Positions 45,906 to 55,111 of a stretch of 64,000 nucleotides of DNA are shown one piece after another. Source of the stretch: an uncultured Pelagibacteraceae bacterium (GTDB taxonomy: Bacteria > Pseudomonadota > Alphaproteobacteria > Pelagibacterales > Pelagibacteraceae); NCBI GenBank assembly GCA_902518595.1, contig CABYGR010000002.1, positions 1 through 64,000 of the forward strand, written 5' to 3'. The notes beneath the pieces were generated by a model. It was not told the DNA's origin, searched no databases, and saw nothing but the letters and a program-made list of their open reading frames with translations. Position 1 is the stretch's first letter, and each line of letters starts with the position of its first letter. A program made the translations under genes and the position numbers.

Positions 45906-47123
45906 ATGAGCAAAAATAAATCTAAACTTAATTTAAATCGAAGAAATTTTTTAACTGGAACTGCAACACTAGCGGGTATTGCTGCAACGGCTTCAGTCGT
46001 TCCTATAACTATTGCTAATGCAAATCATAATGAAGGGAAAAAAGGATTACCTGATTTTATAAATTGGAAAGATAGAGATGCTCTAATTGTACACTCAGAT
46101 AAAGGTATTGAAACTCATAGAAGCGCAATAGGTGAGAGTTTAATAACACCAAACAGAAATGTTTATATAAGAAATAATATGCCTACAATGACAGATCAAC
46201 AAATTGGGGATAGGAAAAATTGGAAAGTTTCTATAGAAGGCGTTAAAAATCCAAAAACGTTTTCATTAGCTCAACTTCAAAAATTAGGTCATACGACTAT
46301 GGCAACTATCTTACAGTGTTCAGGAAATGGCAGAGGTTTTTTTGAACATAAAGTTAGAGGATCTCAATGGGAGACAGGAGCTGCAGCTTGTATTTTTTGG
46401 ACTGGTGTCCCTATGAAAACAGTAGTTGAGGCTTGTGGAGGGATTAATAGTGAAGCAATTTTTATGACTTCTGCGGGAATTGATCATGAACCAACAGGAT
46501 TAGATCCTAAAAAAGCTATGATAGAAAGATCAGTACCTAAAAAAGTATTTAAAGATGCAATGTTAGCATGGGAAATGAATGGTGTACCAATACCAAATGC
46601 ACATGGAGGACCATTAAGAATGATTACTCCAGGTTACTTTGGAATAAACAATGTGAAACATCTTGGAAAAGTAGCCTTTACTTCTAAAGAATCTTCTGTG
46701 AAGTACATGAAATCAAGTTATAGAATTTCTCCTATTGGAAAAAAAGGATCACAATATCCTTCTTGTTGGGAAATGCCTGTTAAATCATGGATTACAAGAC
46801 CAACAGACGAAACTGGAACTGTAAAAGCAGGAAAAGTTCAAATCGTTGGTGTTGCTATGGGAGGAACTAGAAAAGTAAGAGGTGTGAAAGTTTCTGTAGA
46901 TGGTGGTAGTAGCTGGAAAAAAGCGAAGTTTATAGGTCCTGATCTAGGGAAATATGCTTGGAGACAATTTGTACTAGAGACAACTTTAAGTGCTGGAAAA
47001 TATAATATTGCTAGTTTGGCTTCAAATGGTTCAAAAAGACAACCTGAACTAAGAATGGAAAATAGAAGAGGTTACGCACATAATGGTTGGAAAGACCATA
47101 GTGTTAATATTACTGTAGTATAA
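45906..47123 (+). CDS. Molybdenum-dependent sulfite dehydrogenase, SorA/SoxC type
   Basis: The 405-residue protein starts at the ATG at 45906, behind GGAGG at 45893-45897. The twin-arginine signal NRRNFLTGTATLAGIAAT exports it folded. In the sulfite oxidase-type domain the molybdenum cysteine lies in ATILQCSGNGRGFF, with GVPIPNAHGGPLRMITPGYFGINNVKHLG. A C-terminal dimerisation domain contains RKVRGVKVSVDGGSSWKKA. It probably oxidises sulfite, or sulfur intermediates as in SoxCD, in the periplasm, giving electrons to the adjacent cytochrome c. No soxXYZAB genes are in the window. Confidence 0.9.
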   Translation: MSKNKSKLNLNRRNFLTGTATLAGIAATASVVPITIANANHNEGKKGLPDFINWKDRDALIVHSDKGIETHRSAIGESLITPNRNVYIRNNMPTMTDQQIGDRKNWKVSIEGVKNPKTFSLAQLQKLGHTTMATILQCSGNGRGFFEHKVRGSQWETGAAACIFWTGVPMKTVVEACGGINSEAIFMTSAGIDHEPTGLDPKKAMIERSVPKKVFKDAMLAWEMNGVPIPNAHGGPLRMITPGYFGINNVKHLGKVAFTSKESSVKYMKSSYRISPIGKKGSQYPSCWEMPVKSWITRPTDETGTVKAGKVQIVGVAMGGTRKVRGVKVSVDGGSSWKKAKFIGPDLGKYAWRQFVLETTLSAGKYNIASLASNGSKRQPELRMENRRGYAHNGWKDHSVNITVV

Positions 47124-47149
47124 AAGACCAAAATAGTTAAAGTTAATTA

Positions 47150-47479
47150 ATGAAAATTAAAAGTTTTTTATTAATTTTACTTTTTTTTATAATATCTAAA
47201 ATTCATATTTCATATGCTGATGAAGCAAAAATGAAAAAGGGTTTAGAAATATTTAATGAAACTGCGGGATGTGCTGGGTGCCATGTTTTAAAAGCTGCTG
47301 GTGCAGAAGGGAACATAGGTCCAAATTTAGATACTGTATCAAATTTAACAATAGAATCTATTACCGATATTGTTACTTATGGTCTTGGTGTTATGCCAGC
47401 TTTTGGAGAGGGAGAAATTTTAACTAAGGAAGAAATAGATATAGTATCTTTCTATGTTATGAACTCTGTTAATAAATAA
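47150..47479 (+). CDS. Cytochrome c, probable electron acceptor of sulfite dehydrogenase
   Basis: The 109-residue protein has a signal peptide (SFLLILLFFIISKIHISYA), one heme site CAGCH near residue 41 and a likely axial methionine in LGVMPAFGEGEIL near residue 85. It is a small class I cytochrome c. Located 26 bases after the molybdenum subunit, it should form a SorAB or SoxCD-like pair. A strong hairpin follows directly. Confidence 0.9.
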   Translation: MKIKSFLLILLFFIISKIHISYADEAKMKKGLEIFNETAGCAGCHVLKAAGAEGNIGPNLDTVSNLTIESITDIVTYGLGVMPAFGEGEILTKEEIDIVSFYVMNSVNK

Positions 47480-47484
47480 GTAGC

Positions 47485-47517
47485 ATTTCCCCTTTAACCT
47501 CTTATTAAAGGGGAAAT
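47485..47517. terminator. Bidirectional hairpin terminator between convergent genes
   Basis: A perfect 13-base-pair stem, ATTTCCCCTTTAA paired with TTAAAGGGGAAAT, encloses the seven-base loop CCTCTTA. It lies between the stops of the cytochrome c gene and the opposing GYD gene. Both arms are flanked by AT-rich sequence, but neither has a long T run. It is the only convergent gene junction here with a clear hairpin. Confidence 0.8.
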
Positions 47518-47522
47518 AGAAT

Positions 47523-47846
47523 TTATTTTCCAACTGGTCTATAAGATGCAGCAGCTTTAGAAGCAATTTCAGCAGCTTTATTAAAGTCTACAGACTCCAT
47601 AATAGTCATATCTTTAATAGTTCCTGTTGCTTCCATAAGCATTTTCATTCCTGCAGCAGTTTCAAAATTTGAACCTTCAACGATAGCTATAAAATCATAA
47701 GCTCCTCTTAAAGTCATCATTTCAATTAATTTTGCTCCTGCAGCTTCAGTTATTTTTTTTGCAGCTTCTTGTCGGTTGTCAGATGGATTTTTTACAAATC
47801 CAGCTAAACCTTGTTCAGTATATCTCCCTAGTACTACAAATTTCAT
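47523..47846 (-). CDS. GYD domain protein
   Basis: The 107-residue protein has the GYD pattern of dimeric alpha/beta-barrel proteins: FVVLGRYTEQGLAGFVKNPSDNRQEAAKKITEAAGAKLIEMMTLRGAYDFIAIVEG. Most bacterial members are uncharacterised. It is a single gene with a good AAGGAG ribosome binding site, converging with the cytochrome c gene and divergent from an aldehyde dehydrogenase gene across 106 bases. Confidence 0.85.
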   Translation of the reverse strand: MKFVVLGRYTEQGLAGFVKNPSDNRQEAAKKITEAAGAKLIEMMTLRGAYDFIAIVEGSNFETAAGMKMLMEATGTIKDMTIMESVDFNKAAEIASKAAASYRPVGK

Positions 47847-47952
47847 AATCGCTCCTTTTTTTTATTTATTTTAGCTTACCATTGTTACAGAATTATTTAA
47901 TCTGTAAAAATTGCACAGTAGACACAACTTATAGTAATGTTAGATTAAAATT

Positions 47953-49395
47953 ATGTACGAAAAATTTGGACAATTTATTGATGGTAAATGGCAACAATCA
48001 TCTGATAAAGGAACTTATGAAGTTATTAATCCTGCCAATGAAGAAATTTTAGGACATGCCTCAAAAGCCACATCAAAAGATGTGGATGCAGCTTTAAAGT
48101 CAGCTGAAAAAGGATTAGATATTTGGAAGAAAACTACTCCTTGGCAAAGATCTTATATTATCAGACGAATAGCAGATAAGATTAGAGAAAAACAGGAAGT
48201 TCTAGCAAAATGGATGACATTAGAAGTTGGAAAACCTTTGATAGAAGCAAAAGGTGAAATAGCTGGGGCAGCAGATATTTTTGAGTGGAATGCAGAAGAA
48301 ACTAAAAGAATTTTTGGTCAAACTATAGAAAGTAGATTTGAAGATACTAGGGTGCATGTTTATTATCAGCCTGTTGGAGTTGTTGCAGCATTAACTCCAT
48401 GGAATTTTCCTGCTGTTCTATCAGCTAGGAAAATCTCAACAGCATTAGCTGCTGGTTGCTCGGTCATTATAAAACCTGACGTTATAACTCCTGGTGTTGT
48501 TATGGAGATTATAGATATTTGTAGAGAATGTGGTGTGCCTCCTGGTGTAGTAAATCTCTTATCTGGGGATCCACCAAGTATAGCACAACAATTAATTGCT
48601 TCTGATATCGTAAAAAAGATTTCTATTACTGGGTCATCAAGAGTTGGAAAATTAATATTAAAACAAGCGGCAGATAAAGTCCAAAGAGTAACCATGGAGC
48701 TTTCAGGCCATTCACCTTTTATTGTATTTGATGATGCTGATATAAAAAAAGCAGCTGACATGGCTATAGCAGCTAAATTTAGGAATAATGGTCAAGTATG
48801 TATATCTCCAAATAGATTCTATATTCATGAAAGTAAAAAAGATGAATTTGTGAATTTATTTATAGATAAAACAAAAAAGCTGAAAATAGGAAATGGCATG
48901 GATCCAGATACTCAATTAGGTCCATTAACAACTGAAAAAAGATTAAATGAAGTTGAGGAATTAGTTGAAAAAACTAAAAAAGAGGGAGCAAAAGTTTTAC
49001 TAGGTGGTAAAAGGCCAGCAGGTTTTAATAAAGGATTTTTTTATGAACCAACTATATTTGACAACGTTAAAGACGATTTTACAATAATGAAACAAGAACC
49101 TTTTGGACCTTTAGTACCTATGCTTTCTTTTAAATCTTTTGATGAAGTTATTAAAAGAGCTAACAACCATGAGTTAGGATTGTGTAGCTATGTTTGTACA
49201 AATTCTATGGAAACAGCTCATACAGCATCGGAACAATTAGAAACTGGATCAGTAGCAGTGAATACCGGGGTTGTGGCAATTGCTGAGGCTCCCTTTGGTG
49301 GTATTAAACAAAGTGGATATGGAAGAGAAGGTGGTTCTAATGCAATTAAAGATTATTTAAATGTTAAATATACTCACTTAGGAATTAAAGGCTAA
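47953..49395 (+). CDS. NAD(P)-dependent aldehyde dehydrogenase, GabD-like
   Basis: This 480-residue aldehyde dehydrogenase has the NAD-binding region ALTPWNFPAVLSARKISTALAAGCSVIIKPD, the catalytic glutamate region VTMELSGHSPFIVFDDAD (Leu-Ser-Gly rather than the common Leu-Gly-Gly) and the catalytic cysteine in NNGQVCISPNRFY. It closes with EAPFGGIKQSGYGREGG. Overall it resembles succinate semialdehyde or glycolaldehyde-type dehydrogenases; the substrate is not readable. Its stop overlaps the FAH-family gene (TAATG), so the two probably work together. Confidence 0.9.
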   Translation: MYEKFGQFIDGKWQQSSDKGTYEVINPANEEILGHASKATSKDVDAALKSAEKGLDIWKKTTPWQRSYIIRRIADKIREKQEVLAKWMTLEVGKPLIEAKGEIAGAADIFEWNAEETKRIFGQTIESRFEDTRVHVYYQPVGVVAALTPWNFPAVLSARKISTALAAGCSVIIKPDVITPGVVMEIIDICRECGVPPGVVNLLSGDPPSIAQQLIASDIVKKISITGSSRVGKLILKQAADKVQRVTMELSGHSPFIVFDDADIKKAADMAIAAKFRNNGQVCISPNRFYIHESKKDEFVNLFIDKTKKLKIGNGMDPDTQLGPLTTEKRLNEVEELVEKTKKEGAKVLLGGKRPAGFNKGFFYEPTIFDNVKDDFTIMKQEPFGPLVPMLSFKSFDEVIKRANNHELGLCSYVCTNSMETAHTASEQLETGSVAVNTGVVAIAEAPFGGIKQSGYGREGGSNAIKDYLNVKYTHLGIKG

Positions 49396-50243
49396 TGAAG
49401 TTATTAAGACTAGGAAACCTTGGAAAAGAAAAACCAGCAATTATAGACAAAGATGGTAACTATAGAGATTTATCCTCAATAGTTAATGATTTTAATCCTG
49501 ATACATTGAATTTTAATACAATTGAAAAAATTAAGAATACAGATATTTCAAATTTACCAAAGTTAGATTCAAATTTGAGAATTGGAGCATGTGTTTCAAA
49601 ACCCTCAAAATTTATTGGAATAGGATTAAATTTTAAAGACCATGCGGAAGAACAAAACTTACCAATCCCTAAAGAACCAATTATTTTTTCAAAATTTACT
49701 AGCTGCATAACTGGTCCAAACGATCCAATTATTGTTCCAAAAGGATCTAATCATACAGATTGGGAAGTTGAACTTGGTTTTCTTATAGGAAAAAAAGCAA
49801 CTAATGTGAGTATTGATAAAGCACTAGATCATGTTATTGGTTTTTTTCTTGTAAACGATGTAAGCGAAAGAGAATTTCAAAAAAATAAAGGTCTTACTTG
49901 GGACAAGGGAAAAGGCTTTGATACATTTGGCCCTATTGGCCCTTACATTATGACAAAAGATGAACTGCCAGATTTTCAAAAATTGAATATGTTTTTAGAT
50001 GTTGATGGAAAAAGGATGCAAACAGGCAATACAGGTAAAATGATATTTGATATCAAAACTTTGGTCTCTTATATGAGCTCTTGTATGACTTTACACCCGG
50101 GAGATATTTGCTGCACAGGAACACCACCTGGAGTTGGAGAAAACATGTCTCCTCCACATTTTTTAAAAGGAGGTGAAGAAGTAGTTTTAGGTATAGATAA
50201 ACTTGGCACGCAAAAGCATCTGGTTATTCCTTATAAAGAATAA
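49395..50243 (+). CDS. Fumarylacetoacetate hydrolase family protein
   Basis: The 282-residue protein has the FAH catalytic domain from about residue 70: FIGIGLNFKDHAEEQNLPIP, NHTDWEVELGFLIGKKA (metal-binding glutamates), GFFLVNDVSEREFQ, KGFDTFGPIGPYI and CTGTPPGVGENMSPPHFLKGGE. Such proteins cleave C-C bonds of oxo acids, or act as acylpyruvases, decarboxylases or hydratases. It is co-translated with the aldehyde dehydrogenase. ppc starts 16 bases later. Confidence 0.9.
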   Translation: MKLLRLGNLGKEKPAIIDKDGNYRDLSSIVNDFNPDTLNFNTIEKIKNTDISNLPKLDSNLRIGACVSKPSKFIGIGLNFKDHAEEQNLPIPKEPIIFSKFTSCITGPNDPIIVPKGSNHTDWEVELGFLIGKKATNVSIDKALDHVIGFFLVNDVSEREFQKNKGLTWDKGKGFDTFGPIGPYIMTKDELPDFQKLNMFLDVDGKRMQTGNTGKMIFDIKTLVSYMSSCMTLHPGDICCTGTPPGVGENMSPPHFLKGGEEVVLGIDKLGTQKHLVIPYKE

Positions 50244-50259
50244 AAATTTATTTTAAACA

Positions 50260-52947
50260 ATGCAAAAAAGAGATCTTTATTATGAAAGAATTCCTACTAA
50301 ACTTTTAAGAGAAGATGTTAGATATTTGGGGAATATACTTGGAAAAGTTATAAAAGATCAAGAAGGTATAAAATTTTTTGAATTAGTTGAAAAAGTTAGA
50401 AAGTTATCCAAAGTTAATAAGAAAAATACCAAGTCTAATCAAACAAATAAAAAAGTAATAAAAGCAATCAAAAAACTAAGTCCAAAAAATACTTTTAAAA
50501 TCACTAGAGCTTTTACTCATTTTATGAATTTTATAAATTTAGCAGAGTTAATTGATGCATCTAGAAGTTTGAATGAATATGAAAATAGTAAAAAGAAAAT
50601 TAAAAATAACAATCTATTTATTGAAGAAATTTTTGAAGATCTTTTTAATAATAAAAATATCTCAGAAAACAAAATATATAATACTGCTAAATATCTAAAT
50701 ATAGGTATAGTTTTAACTGCTCACCCAACGGAAGTAAAAAGAAGAACTTTAATTCAGAAATATCATAACATTATTGAAATTCTAGAACAAAGAGAATTAT
50801 TAAAAGATTATCCATCTAAAATAAAAATACTGGATAAAAAACTTTTTGATGAATTAACAATAATTTGGAATACTGATGATTTGAAAAGATCAAAACCTTC
50901 ACCATTTGATGAAGCAAGATGGGGATTAGCTATTATTGAAGACAGTTTATGGGATACAATCCCAAAAGTTTATAGAAGGTTAAATTCAATATTTATTCAA
51001 AATATGAACAAGGGATTGCCAAAAAATTTTAACCCAATTGAATTTGGATCATGGATGGGTGGAGATAGAGATGGTAATCCAAATGTTACAGCAGATGTGA
51101 CACGGGAAGTGATTTTACTATCAAGATGGGAAGCAGCTAAATTATATGAAAAAGCTTTAACAAAAATAATTAGATCTTATTCAATGGAAAAATGTTCAAA
51201 AAAAATTAAAAATAAAGTTGGCAAATCATACGAACCATACAGAGTTTTTTTGAGACCTTTAAGAGATAAGATGAGGAAAACTCATAGATTAATTGAACAA
51301 TATTTGGTGAACAAAAAACCTTTAGATCAAAAAAAATTACTTAGTTCTAGAGAAGAAATATTAAAACCTTTAAGAATAGTAAGAGAGTCTTTAGAACAAA
51401 ACCAAAATGAAAATATCGCTAGCGGTGAACTACTTGATCTAATGAGAAGAGCTAAATGTTTTGGAATTAATTTAGCAAGATTAGATATAAGACAAGAATC
51501 TTCAAGACATAGTCAATTAATTAGTGAATTTGTTAAAAGAAAATATAATAAAAATTATTTAGAGTTTAGTGAAAAAGAAAAAATAAATTTTTTAAAATTT
51601 CAGTTGAATTCAAAAAAAAATAAAATTAACAACTTTCAATTTAAGAACAAGGAAAATAAAGAAATTTGGTCTACATTTAAATTACTTTCCAAAGAACCAT
51701 CAGAATGTTTGGGAGCCTATGTTATATCAATGACAACATCAGCTTCAGATATATTATCTGTATCTTTCTTACAAAAAGAGACAAATATAAAGAGTAAATT
51801 AAGAGTAGTGCCATTATTTGAAACTTTGGAAGATTTAATTAATGCTAAAGAAATAATGGAAAGTTTATTTTCTCAAACTTGGTACAGAAAATTGATCAAA
51901 AATAAACAAGAAGTTATGATAGGATATTCAGATTCTAGTAAAGATGCTGGAAAAATTTGTGCAAGCTGGCATCAATATAAAGCTCAAGAAGAGATAATTA
52001 AACTAGGTAAAAAATTTAAGATTAGTATAAGCTTTTTTCATGGTCGTGGAGGATCAGCAGGTAGAGGAGGTGGCCCAATTCAAGCCACATTAAGATCTCA
52101 ACCACCAAATTCAGTTAATGGAAAAATAAGAATTACAGATCAAGGTGAAGTGATACAGCAAAAATATGGATATGAACCTTTAGCAAAATATAATTTATGT
52201 AGTTATATTGGAGCGGTAACAGAGGCAACATTAAATCCTCCACCTATTCCCAAAAAAAATTGGAGATCATTAATCGAAAAAATGTCAGAAATATCTAAAA
52301 GCTCATATAGAAAACACATAAATCAAAGTTCAGAATTTATAAAATATTTTAAGACTGTCACACCTCATAAAGCACTTGGAAAACTTTTAATAGGGTCAAG
52401 ACCATCAAAAAGAAAAAATGTTGATAATATAAAAAGCTTAAGAGCTATTCCTTGGGTTTTTGCTTGGACTCAGATCAGATTAATGCTACCAGCTTGGCTC
52501 GGAATTGCAGAAGCTTTAAGATATTCATACATTAAAAAATTTAGAAAAACTTTATATGATATGGAAAGAAACTGGCCTTTTTTTAATTCCATGTTGGATA
52601 TGTTAGATATGGTTATCTCAAAAGCAGATCCAGAAATTTCAAAAATATATGAAGAACATCTAGCAAATGACAGCTTGAAGAGAGTTGGAAAAAAATTGAG
52701 GTTTCAATTTGATGTTATTAAAGAATTAAATAGAAAAATAACTCCTAAGGAAATAATTAATTCTAGAAAACAATTTAGAACATCTGTAATAGTAAGAAAT
52801 ATATATTCAGAAGTTCTAAATATTATTCAACCTATAGTTATTAAGAAATTACAAAATAATCAAAGTATAGAAAATAAAAAATATTTAAATGATGCTTTAT
52901 TAACCTCAATAGCTGGTATCTCAGCAGCAATGAAAAATACTGGCTAA
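50260..52947 (+). CDS. ppc: Phosphoenolpyruvate carboxylase
   Basis: PEP carboxylase (895 residues) makes oxaloacetate from PEP and bicarbonate, an anaplerotic step. The catalytic histidine is in VLTAHPTEVKRRTL near residue 155. WMGGDRDGNPNVTADV, MIGYSDSSKDAGKICASW and FFHGRGGSAGRGGGPIQATLRSQP carry the PEP- and bicarbonate-binding residues, followed by TDQGEVIQQKYG. It is complete. The stop overlaps the ccdA start by one base (TAATG). Confidence 0.97.
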   Translation: MQKRDLYYERIPTKLLREDVRYLGNILGKVIKDQEGIKFFELVEKVRKLSKVNKKNTKSNQTNKKVIKAIKKLSPKNTFKITRAFTHFMNFINLAELIDASRSLNEYENSKKKIKNNNLFIEEIFEDLFNNKNISENKIYNTAKYLNIGIVLTAHPTEVKRRTLIQKYHNIIEILEQRELLKDYPSKIKILDKKLFDELTIIWNTDDLKRSKPSPFDEARWGLAIIEDSLWDTIPKVYRRLNSIFIQNMNKGLPKNFNPIEFGSWMGGDRDGNPNVTADVTREVILLSRWEAAKLYEKALTKIIRSYSMEKCSKKIKNKVGKSYEPYRVFLRPLRDKMRKTHRLIEQYLVNKKPLDQKKLLSSREEILKPLRIVRESLEQNQNENIASGELLDLMRRAKCFGINLARLDIRQESSRHSQLISEFVKRKYNKNYLEFSEKEKINFLKFQLNSKKNKINNFQFKNKENKEIWSTFKLLSKEPSECLGAYVISMTTSASDILSVSFLQKETNIKSKLRVVPLFETLEDLINAKEIMESLFSQTWYRKLIKNKQEVMIGYSDSSKDAGKICASWHQYKAQEEIIKLGKKFKISISFFHGRGGSAGRGGGPIQATLRSQPPNSVNGKIRITDQGEVIQQKYGYEPLAKYNLCSYIGAVTEATLNPPPIPKKNWRSLIEKMSEISKSSYRKHINQSSEFIKYFKTVTPHKALGKLLIGSRPSKRKNVDNIKSLRAIPWVFAWTQIRLMLPAWLGIAEALRYSYIKKFRKTLYDMERNWPFFNSMLDMLDMVISKADPEISKIYEEHLANDSLKRVGKKLRFQFDVIKELNRKITPKEIINSRKQFRTSVIVRNIYSEVLNIIQPIVIKKLQNNQSIENKKYLNDALLTSIAGISAAMKNTG

Positions 52948-53654
52948 TGATTGAATATTTATTACCATTTGCAGCAGGCTTGATTAGTTTTTTATCACCC
53001 TGTGTTTTACCTCTTATTCCAGGATATATTTCATTTATTTCTGGACAATCTCTACAAGAATTATTATCTGAAAAAAAAGTTAATTTTTTTCCTTTAGTTT
53101 TATTTTGTTTTGGTTTTTCAACAGTATTTATAATTTTTGGAGCTACCGCATCGTTTTTGGGTCAAACTTTATTACAAAATTCTCAAGTTTTAAGAATTGC
53201 TGCTGGAATAATAATTATTGTTTTTTCACTTCAGCTTATTGGATTTTTTAATTTTAGTTTTTTAAATGTTGAAAAAAGACTAGAAGCAAAAAAAACACAA
53301 AGTATTATCTTTCCTTACATCATTGGTTTAGCCTTTGGTTTTGGATGGACACCATGTATTGGGCCAATTTTGGGTTCTATTCTTGCTTTGGCTGCAATAG
53401 AGGAGACTTTAGGAAAAGCAGTTTTTTTATTAATCTTATATTCTTTAGGACTAGCTATACCATTTATTCTTTCAGGTTATTTAATTCAAAGATTTTTATT
53501 ATTTTCTAAAAATTTTAAGAAAAATATAAATTTAATCTCTAAATTAGGTGGAATAATTCTTTTAATAACAGGTATTTTAATTTTAACAGATCAATTACAA
53601 GCAATTGGTTTTTATATAATTGAAATCTTTCCATTTATGCAAGATTTCGGTTAA
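52947..53654 (+). CDS. ccdA: CcdA-family thiol-disulfide membrane transporter
   Basis: The 235-residue protein has six predicted helices. The two redox cysteines are in LSPCVLPLIPGYISF near residue 22 and FGWTPCIGPILGSIL near residue 133, in proline-flanked positions typical of CcdA. It moves reducing equivalents from cytoplasmic thioredoxin to periplasmic thiol pathways, chiefly cytochrome c maturation. Its coupling to ppc is probably positional only. Confidence 0.92.
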   Translation: MIEYLLPFAAGLISFLSPCVLPLIPGYISFISGQSLQELLSEKKVNFFPLVLFCFGFSTVFIIFGATASFLGQTLLQNSQVLRIAAGIIIIVFSLQLIGFFNFSFLNVEKRLEAKKTQSIIFPYIIGLAFGFGWTPCIGPILGSILALAAIEETLGKAVFLLILYSLGLAIPFILSGYLIQRFLLFSKNFKKNINLISKLGGIILLITGILILTDQLQAIGFYIIEIFPFMQDFG

Positions 53655-53662
53655 AAGAGTTT

Positions 53663-54244
53663 ATGAAAATTTATCAAATAGATTCTAGTGCAAGAAAAAA
53701 AGGTTCAACTTCTAGAGAACTAGCTAAGAAACTCTTAAATAAGATTAAAAAACCAGGCGATGAAGTAACTTATAGAGATTTAGATGATGAAATGCTTTTT
53801 GTGAGTGGATTAACTGAGTCTGGAATGAAAATTGATGAAGCCGATCAAACTGAATATCACAAGAAAATGTTTGAATTATCCAACAAGTTAGTAAATGAAA
53901 TTAAAGAAAGTGATATTATAATAATTTCAGCACCAATTTATAATTATGGTCCACCTGCAACTCTTAAGGCTTGGTCAGATTTAGTGGCAAGAGTAGGTGA
54001 AACTTTCAAATTCAAACCAAATGGAAGAAGAGAGGGATTGTTAAAAAATAAAAGAGCCTATCTAGTAATAACTTCAGGAGGAACCAAATTAAATAGTAAC
54101 GAAGATTTTTTAACTCCTTGGTTAAAATTTATCTTAAACTTTTTTGGTATAGAAAGAGTTGACGTTGTAAGTGCTGACCAAATGGCATTAAATTATGATA
54201 AATCAATTAAAGATGCAGAAAAACAAATTGAAAATATTTCTTAA
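53663..54244 (+). CDS. azoR: FMN-dependent NADH-azoreductase family protein
   Basis: This 193-residue flavodoxin-fold protein has the FMN phosphate loop IDSSARKKGSTSRELAKKL, the central SAPIYNYGPPATLKAWSDLVARVGETFKF and ITSGGTKLNSNEDFLTPWLKFILNFFGI, matching AzoR. Natural substrates are probably quinones. It starts eight bases after ccdA. The family match is clear; the physiological role is not. Confidence 0.87.
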   Translation: MKIYQIDSSARKKGSTSRELAKKLLNKIKKPGDEVTYRDLDDEMLFVSGLTESGMKIDEADQTEYHKKMFELSNKLVNEIKESDIIIISAPIYNYGPPATLKAWSDLVARVGETFKFKPNGRREGLLKNKRAYLVITSGGTKLNSNEDFLTPWLKFILNFFGIERVDVVSADQMALNYDKSIKDAEKQIENIS

Positions 54245-54310
54245 ATATTAAATTTATTTAAAATTAAGCTTTAATCAATAGGAATAAAATAGTATTAGTC
54301 CACTGTGCTA

Positions 54311-55111
54311 ATGTCAAAATCTATTAATTACAAAGCTTATTCTAAATTTATTGAAAATTTAGCAAAAAAAATGACTAAATTTTATTATTCAAAATTGAAT
54401 AAGCCTTTTAAAACATCAAATAAATTAAAGGGAAAAGGATATGATCCAGTGACAACTGCTGATAAAGCATTTGAAAAATTTATTAGAAAAGAAATTAAAA
54501 ATAAATACCCTGATCATCAAGTGATAGGTGAAGAATTTGGCCATAAAAAATCTAAAAGTGATTATTCTTGGGTTATTGATCCGATTGATGGAACAAGATC
54601 ATTTGTTATAGGCAATCCTACATGGAGTAATTTGATATCTCTAAATTACAAAGGTAATCCAGTTGTAGGTCTTGCAAATTTTCCAATTCTTAAAAAATAC
54701 TATTTTAATACTTCCATAAATTCAGCATATGTTTCAGAAAATGGAAAAAAAAGAAGAATAAAGATTAATAGTAAGGCAACTTTTTCAAATATGAAATTGT
54801 CAGCTGCTTTTCACGGTAGTTTATCTCTAAATCAGCAAAAAAAAATACCCCAAATATTAAAACGAATGCAATTTCCTTGCTCAGATGCTCTAAGTTATTC
54901 TCATTTCACAGAAGGTAAACTTGATATTGTTATCCAATGTGGAAATAAAATTTGGGATATCCACGCTTTGATTCCAATAATTAGAGCTGCAGGAGGTATA
55001 GTTACGACTTGGAAAAATGATGATGCTAAAAAGGCAGGAAATATAATTTGCTCAGCAAATAAAATACTCCACAACAAAATGCTTAAAATTTTAAAACCTG
55101 TATCTAAGTAG
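54311..55111 (+). CDS. hisN: Inositol monophosphatase family, probable histidinol-phosphatase HisN
   Basis: The protein is 266 residues from the ATG at 54311; a GTG at 54305 would add two. The metal sites are DPVTTADKAFEKFIR, VIGEEFGHKKS and WVIDPIDGTRSFVIGNPTW, then DIHALIPIIRAAGGIVTTW near the end. The wording DPIDGTRSF with the FVIG continuation is typical of HisN-type histidinol-phosphatases in Alphaproteobacteria, but inositol phosphatase or CysQ-like activity cannot be excluded. It overlaps the opposing SMR gene by eight bases. Confidence 0.82.
   Translation: MSKSINYKAYSKFIENLAKKMTKFYYSKLNKPFKTSNKLKGKGYDPVTTADKAFEKFIRKEIKNKYPDHQVIGEEFGHKKSKSDYSWVIDPIDGTRSFVIGNPTWSNLISLNYKGNPVVGLANFPILKKYYFNTSINSAYVSENGKKRRIKINSKATFSNMKLSAAFHGSLSLNQQKKIPQILKRMQFPCSDALSYSHFTEGKLDIVIQCGNKIWDIHALIPIIRAAGGIVTTWKNDDAKKAGNIICSANKILHNKMLKILKPVSK

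Noticed and set aside
48366-48761. Open frame on the minus strand inside the aldehyde dehydrogenase gene
   Set aside because: Antisense shadow of a conserved enzyme; no independent evidence.
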